From positions 62,001-126,000 of the forward strand of contig NZ_FPKO01000007.1 in the NCBI RefSeq assembly GCF_900119385.1: DNA of 64,000 bases, given 5' to 3'. Shown here piece after piece: positions 1 to 8,814 of this stretch (position 1 is its first letter; the number at the start of each line of letters is the position of its first letter). The translations under genes were made by a program, and so were the position numbers. This DNA comes from Thermophilibacter mediterraneus (lineage in GTDB: Bacteria; Actinomycetota; Coriobacteriia; Coriobacteriales; Atopobiaceae). The notes beneath the pieces were generated by a model. That model was given only the letters and a program-made list of their open reading frames with translations. It was not told where the DNA came from and ran no database searches.

Positions 1-1002
<1,002 letters not shown>

Positions 1003-1006
1003 CGGT

Positions 1007-1054
1007 GGGACAGCGGGGACGGAGGTGTGACACACCCCCCGTCCCCGCTGTCCC
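1007..1054. repeat. REP-like 48-bp palindrome between ligA and the phosphatase gene
   Basis: The left arm gggacagcggggacgg (1007-1022) is mirrored exactly by 1039-1054. The centre, ggtgtg-a-cacacc, continues the stem, so almost the whole element is self-complementary. It starts just after the ligA stop and ends about 10 nt before the next ribosome binding site. The same arm sequence with small changes recurs at 43057-43100, and a relative lies in rnhA at 34991-35017. This fits a dispersed palindromic repeat. It could also act as a terminator for ligA, but there is no T-run. Confidence 0.75.
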
Positions 1055-1074
1055 GCGCGGGAGGAGGGACGCGC

Positions 1075-1833
1075 ATGACGCGTGATGACACGAGGGCCGA
1101 CTACGGCCGCATAGACTTCGAGGGGCTGCCCAACACGCGCGACCTGGGAGGGCTCGTGGGCGCGGGCGGCAGGCGCGTGCGCCGCGGGCTGCTCCTGCGC
1201 TCGGGAACGCTCTACTTTGCCACGAGCGCCGACCGCAGGCGCCTCATCGAGGACTACCACCTGCGCACGGTCGTCGACCTGCGCGGGGAGGACGAGCTCG
1301 CCGAGTACCCCGACCACATGGAGCGCATGCCCGGCGTGCGCTACGTGCACGCCGACGCCCTCAGGGACGCCGTCGCCGGCATCTCGCAGAACGCGGAGGC
1401 GCGCGAGCGCCTGGAGGCGGCGCGCACCAGCACCGACGACCCGGCCCTCTTCATGGAGACGGTCTACCCGCACATCCTGCTCGGGGAGTCCGGGGTCGCG
1501 GCCTATCGGTCCCTCATGCGATGCGTGCTCGAGACGACGGACGGCGCCGTCCTCTGGCACTGCCACTTCGGGCGCGACCGCTGCGGCATGGGGAGCATGC
1601 TCGTGGAGGCCGCCCTCGGCGTGGACCCGGGGGCCATCGAGGAGGACTACCTCGCCACCAACCGCTTCAACCCCGATCCCGCCGACGAGCGAACCGACGC
1701 CAACCCGCGCTTCATCCGCGCCGCGGTGGGGGCGCTCGACCGGGAGTTCGGCGGCGTCATGGGCTACGTGCGCGAGGCCCTCGGGCTGGGCGAGGCCGAG
1801 GTGTCCGAGCTCCGCGGGCGCTACCTGGAGTAG
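1075..1833 (+). CDS. Tyrosine-protein phosphatase (Tyr_phosphatase_3 / PtpB-like)
   Basis: A 252-residue cytoplasmic protein-tyrosine or dual-specificity/phosphoinositide phosphatase of the PtpB-like family. The opening motif FEGLPNTRDLGGL and the redox-sensitive P-loop HCHFGRDR, with nucleophile Cys163 and Arg169, are diagnostic. The usual next residues TG are CGMG here, so a second cysteine follows the loop arginine, a small oddity. The ATG at 1075 is chosen because a gaggaggga ribosome binding site precedes it; an upstream in-frame GTG at 1027 lies inside a palindromic repeat. The physiological substrate cannot be told from sequence. The next reading frame begins 8 nt after the stop. Confidence 0.9.
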   Translation: MTRDDTRADYGRIDFEGLPNTRDLGGLVGAGGRRVRRGLLLRSGTLYFATSADRRRLIEDYHLRTVVDLRGEDELAEYPDHMERMPGVRYVHADALRDAVAGISQNAEARERLEAARTSTDDPALFMETVYPHILLGESGVAAYRSLMRCVLETTDGAVLWHCHFGRDRCGMGSMLVEAALGVDPGAIEEDYLATNRFNPDPADERTDANPRFIRAAVGALDREFGGVMGYVREALGLGEAEVSELRGRYLE

Positions 1834-1841
1834 GGGGAGCC

Positions 1842-2144
1842 GTGAACCTCCTCACGCGACTTCGGCTGGGCGAGGGCCTCTCCGCGGGGGAGCGCGCCCT
1901 AGCCGAGGTCCTTCTCGCCGACCCCGACGCGCTCGACCGCGCCACCGTCAAGCTCGCCCTCTCGCCGCAGGAGGACCACGCGCGCAAGGTGTCCCCCTTC
2001 GGGACGGGGCTCTCGCTGCTCTTCGTGCTCGACGCGCTCTTCGCGCGCTGCTTCGTCGAGGACTATGACGCCAACCTCGCGCGCCGCTTCGCGTACTACG
2101 ACCGCATCGTCGGGATGGGCGGCTGCGGCGGCGCCTCGACCTGA
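1842..2144 (+). pseudogene. RpiR-type regulator remnant with internal deletion
   Basis: A 100-codon frame beginning GTG after a gggggagcc site. The first ~38 residues (LRLGEGLSAGERALAEVLLADPDAL) resemble the start of the RpiR helix-turn-helix domain. From about residue 52 the sequence (FGTGLSLLFVLDALFARCF ... LARRFAYYDRIV) resembles the extreme C-terminus of the RpiR SIS domain. The rest of the helix-turn-helix and nearly all of the sugar-phosphate-binding SIS domain are absent; family members are about 280 residues. I infer an in-frame internal deletion of an RpiR/MurR regulator. The frame is still open, so a short peptide could be made, but a functional repressor is unlikely. This is from pattern memory, without an alignment. 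Confidence 0.5.
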
Positions 2145-2169
2145 CGACCCCCAGGCCGCGCGCCCCGCG

Positions 2170-3006
2170 CTAGAACCTGTGCAGCGTCGGCTCGCCCGCC
2201 TCGTAGGTGCTAACGCCCGCGAAGCCCAGCTCCTCGAGCTCGCGGTACGCAAGGCGCAGGTAGGACCCGAGGTGCTCGGGGGCGTGCGAGTCCGATCCCA
2301 CGGTGACGACGGTCCCGCCGAGGTCGCGGTAGAGCTCGAGGACCTGGCGCGAGGGCTGGAAGTCCCCCAGGCCGTAGCGGATTCCCGAGGTGTTGACCTC
2401 GATGCCCTTTCCGTCCGCGATCACGCGGCGCAAGATCTCGGCCACGACGTCGCGGACGTTCTCGAAGGGGTAGTCGCCGAAGGGGTCGTAGCGGCGGATG
2501 AGGTCGAGGTGCCCCAGGACCGAGTAGTCGCGGAAGGACTCGACCACGCCGAGGAGCTCGCCGTAGTACGCGTCGTGGATCTCGCGCTGGGAGCGCCCGC
2601 GCTGGAAGTCGCCGTTCCAGTACTCGAGGTTGCCCACCTGGTGGATGGAGCAGATGACGAAGTCGAGCCGGTCGGCCAGGCGTCGCGCGAGCGCGCGGTT
2701 CTGGTCGAGCGTGGTGGTCTGCACGCCCAGCTCGAGGCCCGCACGCAGGCAGATGCGGTCCCCGAGCTGGTCGCGCACCCGACCGAGCTCCTCGAGGTAC
2801 GCCTCGTAGGGGCAGTTGGTGACGGGGTGCCCGTCCTCGAAGCGCGCCCCCTCGGGGTGGTCCCACTCGGGCTTGACGCCGTAGTCGACGTGCTCGGTGA
2901 AGCAGACCTCGTCGAGGTTGAGGCGCAGCGCGTCGCGCGCGACCCGCTCGAGGGGGTAGGTCGAGTCGTCGGAGAAGCCGGTGTGAACGTGGTAGTCGGC
3001 GAGCAT
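2170..3006 (-). CDS. Histidinol-phosphatase-family PHP-domain phosphoesterase
   Basis: A 278-residue PHP-domain metallophosphoesterase of the HisJ/HisK type. The N-terminal DYHVHTGFSDD supplies the first metal-binding histidines (His6, His8). Further metal ligands are in CFTEHVDYG, the SIHQVG segment, GHLDLIRR and the C-terminal VGSDSHAPEHLG. Length and motif order match histidinol phosphatases, which dephosphorylate histidinol phosphate in histidine synthesis. No other his genes are nearby, so the true substrate may be another small phosphate ester. The gene runs convergently to the RpiR remnant with only 25 nt between the stops. A possible -10 (TATCCT, opposite 3036-3041) precedes it on the minus strand. 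Confidence 0.85.
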   Translation of the reverse strand: MLADYHVHTGFSDDSTYPLERVARDALRLNLDEVCFTEHVDYGVKPEWDHPEGARFEDGHPVTNCPYEAYLEELGRVRDQLGDRICLRAGLELGVQTTTLDQNRALARRLADRLDFVICSIHQVGNLEYWNGDFQRGRSQREIHDAYYGELLGVVESFRDYSVLGHLDLIRRYDPFGDYPFENVRDVVAEILRRVIADGKGIEVNTSGIRYGLGDFQPSRQVLELYRDLGGTVVTVGSDSHAPEHLGSYLRLAYRELEELGFAGVSTYEAGEPTLHRF

Positions 3007-3073
3007 GCGGGTCCTCTCTCCTATGGTCTGAGCAGAGGATACACGCCCGCCCCCGCGGGAGGGCCGCTGGCGA

Positions 3074-3099
3074 GAAAAACGGGCGTTTGTCCCGTGACG
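3074..3099 (-). terminator. Probable intrinsic terminator of the AraC-family gene
   Basis: Read on the minus strand, a short stem (acggg ... cccgt, 3079-3083 with 3091-3095) is followed by five T residues. It lies about 80 nt past the stop of the araC-type gene and before the PHP phosphatase gene. The stem is only five pairs, so strength is uncertain. Confidence 0.45.
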
Positions 3100-3172
3100 T
3101 GGCGTCGGACGGCGCGTCGGACGGGACGTTCGTGCCGCCCGACGCGGGGCGGGGCGGCCCCGTCGCGCCCCG

Positions 3173-4021
3173 CTAGGTGTTGTTCCTGCGCCACTCCCGC
3201 GGGGAGACCCCGTAGGTCCCCTTGAACGCGCGCGAGAAGTGGAGCTGGTTGGGGTACCCCACGGCGCGGCCCACCTCGCCCACGGGCAGCGCGGTGAGCT
3301 TGAGCAGCTCGGAGGCCTTGGACATGCGGTAGCCGATGAGGTAGCGCTGGGGGGAGGCGCCCGTCGCGGCCTTGAAGACCTTGCCGAAGTAGCTGCGGTT
3401 GAGCCCCGTGCAGCGGGCGATGTCCTCGACCGTGATGTCGTCCTGGTAGCGCTCCTTGATGAAGTCGATGGCCTCGCGGATGTAGAAGCCCTGCAGCTTG
3501 CCCGCGGGCTGCTCGGAGGGGTGGTCGACCGACCTCAGCAGGTAGTCGAGGAAGAGGTAGGTGTGCCCGATGAGGTGCAGCGGGGAGGCGTCGCGGTTGC
3601 TCGCGAGGTAGCGCATCTCGTCGACCATGCGGGCGCGCAGCTCGCTCGAGAGCGAGCGGTAGACGGGGGAGGAGGGCGTGAGCCCCGCGGTCTCGAGGTC
3701 GTCCCTCACGCGGATGCCGTCGAACTCCACCCAGGCGTACTCCCACGGGTCGTCGAGGTCGGCCACGTAGGTGTTCACCTGGTCGGGGAAGATGAGGAAG
3801 CCCTCGCCCTCGCCGATGCGGTAGTCCCGCTTGGTTCCGTTGCCGTCCGTTGACATGAGCAGGCCGCGCCCCGAGATGATGTAGTGGAAGAGGAAGTGGC
3901 TGCGCCGCGCCGGCCCGAAGGCGTGGCCAGGCTCGCACACCTCGCGGCCGTACTGGTACGGCATGAGGTCGACGTAGTGACCGCTCGGAAACGTGGAGAA
4001 CTCGAGCTCGTGGGCGGGCAT
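3173..4021 (-). CDS. AraC-family transcriptional regulator (sugar-utilisation type)
   Basis: A 282-residue regulator with an N-terminal cupin-like effector domain (residues ~1-160, including HFLFHYIISGRGLL and GFLIFPDQVNTY) and a C-terminal AraC double helix-turn-helix (~185-280: DDITVEDIARCTGLNRSYFGKVFK ... GYPNQLHFSRAFKGTYGVSPREWR). This layout is typical of MsmR/RafR-type activators. It is divergent from the sugar ABC transporter and alpha-galactosidase genes, so it very likely activates them in response to an alpha-galactoside. The ATG at 4021 is preceded by gagaggggg. The intervening region is AT-rich and holds the likely shared regulatory sites. Confidence 0.9.
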   Translation of the reverse strand: MPAHELEFSTFPSGHYVDLMPYQYGREVCEPGHAFGPARRSHFLFHYIISGRGLLMSTDGNGTKRDYRIGEGEGFLIFPDQVNTYVADLDDPWEYAWVEFDGIRVRDDLETAGLTPSSPVYRSLSSELRARMVDEMRYLASNRDASPLHLIGHTYLFLDYLLRSVDHPSEQPAGKLQGFYIREAIDFIKERYQDDITVEDIARCTGLNRSYFGKVFKAATGASPQRYLIGYRMSKASELLKLTALPVGEVGRAVGYPNQLHFSRAFKGTYGVSPREWRRNNT

Positions 4022-4441
4022 CCGACCCCCTCTCCGCGCACGGCCGGATCAGGTCCGGGCCATTGCGAACTCGTATGACGCATTTTGCATAGTATACCAC
4101 ATTTCGTATATATGAGATTCGACATAATGTCGCATCAAGATAGTTCTTCTCGGTGTGATATGAAATCGATTCCTGAAATGTCATGAGCTGAGCACGCAAT
4201 CTACCTGCGCTTTTACAATTGGTCCAAACCGTTTGCCCGTCATATCGTTCCGCTGGTCGATTTGGTGTACTTCTTGTGTAATCTCAAACAGCACCATTAA
4301 CCTGCGAAAACACGAACATATCTATAAAATATACACGAATCAGGTAAAAATGGCGCAAAAGTGCCAGCCTAAAATAAGGGCAACGTAAGGTGGGGCCCGT
4401 GAGCGGCGGCGTGCCGAGCGGGCAGGGAGAAAGGGTTCGCA
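4022..4441. promoter_or_regulatory. AT-rich divergent regulatory region between araC-type gene and sugar transporter operon
   Basis: A 420-nt gene-free stretch that is markedly richer in A+T than its surroundings, especially 4080-4370. Candidate -10 elements are TATACT on the minus strand (opposite 4089-4094) for the regulator and TATAAA at about 4323 for the transporter operon; no strong -35 is visible for either. A 13-bp palindrome, cgacat-a-atgtcg (4120-4132), is a candidate operator. One copy of the dispersed motif (gttcttctcgg, 4143-4153) lies here. No open frame looks real. Confidence 0.6.
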
Positions 4442-5557
<1,116 letters not shown>

Positions 5558-5576
5558 GGAAGGAGGAGCAGAGCAA

Positions 5577-6872
5577 ATGAGAAGTACGCTGACACGTCGC
5601 TCGTTCCTCGGTCTCGGTGGGGCCGCTGCCGCCGCGGTCGCGGGCCTCTCGCTCGCCGGCTGCGAGGGCGAGCGCTCCGACGGCAGGACCGAGATCGAGT
5701 TCGTCTCCTACAAGCGCGAGGCGGTGAGCATCTTCGAGGCGCTCATGGCCGAGTTCAACGAGACCAACGACCACATCTACCTCAACTTCACGAGCCCCAA
5801 CGACGCCGTCACCATCATGAAGACGCGCTTCGTGCGCGAGGACTACCCCGATGTCGTCGCCATCGGCGGCGACGCCTCCTACGCCGACTTCGTCGACTCC
5901 AACATCCTCGCCGACGTCTCGGGCTACCCCGGCATGGAGAAGGTCCAGCCGGCCTACCAGGAGATCATGAAGAGCGTAACCTACGTGCCCATGGACGGCA
6001 TCTACGGCGTGCCCTACATCGCCAACGCCGCGGGCATGCTCTACAACAAGGACATGTTCGCCGAGAAGGGCTGGGACATCCCCGAGACCTGGACCGAGTT
6101 CTGCGACCTCTGCGAGCAGATCAAGGCCGAGGGCGAGGTCCTGCCGCTCTACCTGGGCTTCCTCGACACCTGGACGATCCTCTCCCCGTGGAACTCCATG
6201 CTCGTGGAGCTCGTGCCCTCCGACCACATCCGCAAGGTCAACGCGGGCGAGGCCAAGTTCGCCGACTACTACCGCGAGCCCGCCGAGAAGCTCCTCAAGC
6301 TCCTCGAGTACGGCGAGGACGGCCCGATGGCCTACAGCTACGAGGACGCCTGCACCGCCTTCGCGCGCGGCCAGTCCGCGATGTTCCCCTGCGGCTCGTT
6401 CGCCGTCCCGCAGATCCTCTCGGCCAACCCCGAGATGAACATCGGCCTCTTCGCGATGCCCGCTTCCGACGACCCCGACGACCGCATCGTGGTCTCCGGC
6501 GTCGACCTCTGCTGGAACATGACCGTGGCGAACGAGGACCATCGCGAGCAGATCTACGAGGTCATCGACTTCCTCAACGAGCCCGAGAACCTCCAGACCT
6601 ACTGCGACGACCAGAAGGCCATCCCGTGCATCGAGGGCGACTTCAGGCTCGACCCGCTCTTCGACGACATCCAGTCGTTCCTCGACGAGGGCAAGGTCAT
6701 CGACTACCCCGACCACTCCTACCCGTCGGGCATGGCCTGTGACGCCCAGCTCCAGGCGTTCCTGCTGGACGGGAACGTCGACGCGTTCCTCGAGAACTGG
6801 GACAACCTCTGGCAGCGCTACAACAAGACGGTCATCCGCAAGTACAACGAGTACATGGCGAATCAGGGATAA
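5577..6872 (+). CDS. Sugar ABC transporter substrate-binding lipoprotein (family 1)
   Basis: A 431-residue extracellular solute-binding protein. The N-terminus combines twin arginines (TRRSFLG, Arg7-Arg8), a hydrophobic stretch and a lipobox ending LAGC (Cys29), so Tat export and lipid anchoring are expected. The mature part has the usual family 1 features, for example FNETNDHIYLNF near the start and YNKDMFAEKGWDIPETWTEF in the middle. The ATG at 5577 is preceded by aaggaggag; the frame is open further upstream into msmK-type coding and that part is ignored. Position between the ATPase and two permeases, upstream of an alpha-galactosidase, points to raffinose- or melibiose-type sugars. Confidence 0.92.
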   Translation: MRSTLTRRSFLGLGGAAAAAVAGLSLAGCEGERSDGRTEIEFVSYKREAVSIFEALMAEFNETNDHIYLNFTSPNDAVTIMKTRFVREDYPDVVAIGGDASYADFVDSNILADVSGYPGMEKVQPAYQEIMKSVTYVPMDGIYGVPYIANAAGMLYNKDMFAEKGWDIPETWTEFCDLCEQIKAEGEVLPLYLGFLDTWTILSPWNSMLVELVPSDHIRKVNAGEAKFADYYREPAEKLLKLLEYGEDGPMAYSYEDACTAFARGQSAMFPCGSFAVPQILSANPEMNIGLFAMPASDDPDDRIVVSGVDLCWNMTVANEDHREQIYEVIDFLNEPENLQTYCDDQKAIPCIEGDFRLDPLFDDIQSFLDEGKVIDYPDHSYPSGMACDAQLQAFLLDGNVDAFLENWDNLWQRYNKTVIRKYNEYMANQG

Positions 6873-6887
6873 GGAGGGAAGAGACAC

Positions 6888-7757
6888 ATGGCATCGACCG
6901 CTGTATCAAAGGCGGGGTCCGACAGGAACCGCACCTTCCTCGCGATCCTGATTCCCGTCCTGGTCCTGTTCATCGCGTTCAACACGGTGCCGCTGCTCAC
7001 GGGCTTCTTCTACAGCTTCACCGACTCCAAGGGCTACGGCGCCTTCGAGATCGTGGGCCTGCAGAACTACATCGACCTGTTCCAGGACGCCCGCGTGGGC
7101 AACTCGTACCTGTTCACGTTCAAGATCTCCGTGGTGTCCACGATTCTCGTCAACGTGATCTCGCTCGTCCTGGCCATCGGCCTCTCCAGCAAGATCAAGT
7201 TCAAGAGCGCCCTGCGCGGCATCTACTTCGTGCCCCGCATCCTCGGCGGCCTCGTCGTGGGCTACGTCTTCAGCTACTTCTTCACCTACATCGTGCCCGC
7301 CCTCACCGGCACCACGTCCATGCTGGCGAGCACCGAGTGGGCATGGGTGGCGATCGTCGTGGTGCTCGTCTGGCAGGCGTGCGCCCAGACCACGATCATC
7401 TACATCACCGGCCTCTCGTCGGTTCCCGAGGACGTCTACGAGGCCGGCGCCCTTGACGGCGCGACCGGCTGGGACAAGTTCCGCTACCTCACCTTCCCGC
7501 TCATCATGCCCTCCATCACCACGAACATGGTGCTGGTCATGAAGGACATGCTCATGACCTTCGACCAGATCGTGGCCATGACCTCCGGCGGCCCGGCGCA
7601 GTCCACGGAGTCGATTTCCTACCTCATCTACCAGAACGGCCTCAACAACAGCCAGTTCGGCTTCCAGTGCGCCAACGCGGTGATCTTCTTCATCGTGATC
7701 GCCGTCATCTCCATCGCCCAGACCAAGTTCCTGAACAGTAAGGAGGAGCAGCTCTAA
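6888..7757 (+). CDS. Sugar ABC transporter permease (MsmF/MalF type)
   Basis: A 289-residue inner-membrane permease with about six hydrophobic helices, beginning with FLAILIPVLVLFIAFNTVP. The cytoplasmic EAA loop is EAGALDGATGWDKFRYLTFPLI (split here: EAGALDGATG then WDKFRYLTFP), the contact site for the ATPase. It follows the binding-protein gene by 15 nt with a taaggaggg site, and its stop overlaps the next start by one base. It pairs with the following permease to form the channel of the alpha-galactoside importer. Confidence 0.92.
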   Translation: MASTAVSKAGSDRNRTFLAILIPVLVLFIAFNTVPLLTGFFYSFTDSKGYGAFEIVGLQNYIDLFQDARVGNSYLFTFKISVVSTILVNVISLVLAIGLSSKIKFKSALRGIYFVPRILGGLVVGYVFSYFFTYIVPALTGTTSMLASTEWAWVAIVVVLVWQACAQTTIIYITGLSSVPEDVYEAGALDGATGWDKFRYLTFPLIMPSITTNMVLVMKDMLMTFDQIVAMTSGGPAQSTESISYLIYQNGLNNSQFGFQCANAVIFFIVIAVISIAQTKFLNSKEEQL

Positions 7758-8614
7758 TGGCTAACAACACTGTTCCTGCCAAGGTCAAGGAGCGGGTCAA
7801 CTGGCCCATCACCATCCTGCTCATCATCGGCCTCATCACCATCATCTTCCCGCTCTACATGGCGGTGGTCATCGCCTTCAAGGACCCCTCCGAGATGACC
7901 AACGACATCGCGGGCATCCTGTCGCTGCCCTCCTCGTGGTCGCTCGACAACTTCATCGAGGCGATCCAGGTCACCGACTTCTTCAACTCGTTCATGAACT
8001 CGCTCATCATCACCGTGGCGGCCGTCGTGATCTCGGTCCTCGTGCACTCGCTCGCCGCCTACGCCATCGGGCGTAACATGGACAGCAAGAAGCTCTTCAA
8101 GGCGTCGTACTACTTCATCGTGGCCGGCATGTACGTGCCCTTCGCCATCCTGATGATGCCGCTCGTAAAGCAGACCGCCATCCTGCACCTCGACAACATG
8201 GTCGGCGTCATGGTGCTCTACGTGGTGTTCTACATGCCGATGAACATGATGCTCTACACCGGCTACCTGAGGAACATCCCCACCGCCCTCGAGGAGGCCG
8301 CCCGCGTCGACGGCGCCTCCACCTGGACCACCTACTGGAAGGTCATCTTCCCGCTCATGAAGCCCATGCACGCCACCGTCGCCGTCATCACGGGCCTGGC
8401 CGTGTGGAACGACGTCATGACCCCGCTCGTCATCATGGGCGGCTCCGGCGTCAACACCCTGCCGCTCGCGCAGATGAACTTCCAGACCGCGTTCGCGACG
8501 AACTACAACCTCGCCTTCGCGTCCTACCTGCTCGCCATGCTCCCCATGATCATCTTCTACATCATCGCGCAGAAGCAGATCATCGGTGGCGTCACCAACG
8601 GTGCCGTGAAGTAG
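7757..8614 (+). CDS. Sugar ABC transporter permease (MsmG/MalG type)
   Basis: A 285-residue partner permease with about six membrane helices, starting with ITILLIIGLITIIFPLYMAVV and carrying the EAA loop EEAARVDGASTWTTYWKVIF. The start is embedded in the previous stop (taATG), indicating translational coupling. The last three codons, GTG AAG TAG, recur 46 bp downstream on the far side of a hairpin, which suggests an element inserted exactly at the end of the gene. Confidence 0.92.
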   Translation: MANNTVPAKVKERVNWPITILLIIGLITIIFPLYMAVVIAFKDPSEMTNDIAGILSLPSSWSLDNFIEAIQVTDFFNSFMNSLIITVAAVVISVLVHSLAAYAIGRNMDSKKLFKASYYFIVAGMYVPFAILMMPLVKQTAILHLDNMVGVMVLYVVFYMPMNMMLYTGYLRNIPTALEEAARVDGASTWTTYWKVIFPLMKPMHATVAVITGLAVWNDVMTPLVIMGGSGVNTLPLAQMNFQTAFATNYNLAFASYLLAMLPMIIFYIIAQKQIIGGVTNGAVK

Positions 8615-8660
8615 CGTGCAAAAGGGACAGGCACTTTTGCACACCGGCACTGTGAAGTAG
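8606..8660. repeat. Small hairpin element flanked by 9-bp direct repeats
   Basis: A hairpin with arms gtgcaaaag (8616-8624) and cttttgcac (8634-8642) and loop ggacaggca follows the permease stop directly. The sequence gtgaagtag occurs both at 8606-8614, where it encodes the end of the permease, and at 8652-8660. This gives a 37-bp insert bounded by a 9-bp direct repeat, as expected of a small mobile or REP-like element that duplicated its target. It may also serve as the operon terminator. Confidence 0.6.
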
Positions 8661-8706
8661 GCCGTCCGCACGATGGGGCTCGCCCCGGCCAATGAGGTCC
8701 CCCTGG

Positions 8707-8775
8707 CGCCCGGAATCCATCCGTTTTGTGGTGGGTTCCGGGCGTCCCCACCGACGGGCGCTCTTGAGCTACACT
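8707..8775 (+). promoter_or_regulatory. Hairpin and candidate promoter upstream of the alpha-galactosidase gene
   Basis: A 9-bp inverted repeat cgcccggaa (8707-8715) / ttccgggcg (8736-8744) with a 20-nt loop is followed by a possible -10 element TACACT (8770-8775), 40 nt before the start codon. No good -35 is seen. It may let the glycosidase gene be expressed separately from the transporter. Confidence 0.35.
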
Positions 8776-8814
8776 CCGCCCGGTCGTAATCGCGACGAGA
8801 GAAATCGAGAAGCC

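Noticed and set aside
8692-8814. N-terminal extension of the alpha-galactosidase
   Set aside because: The stretch contains a hairpin and a promoter-like element, and homologues begin at the 8815 start.
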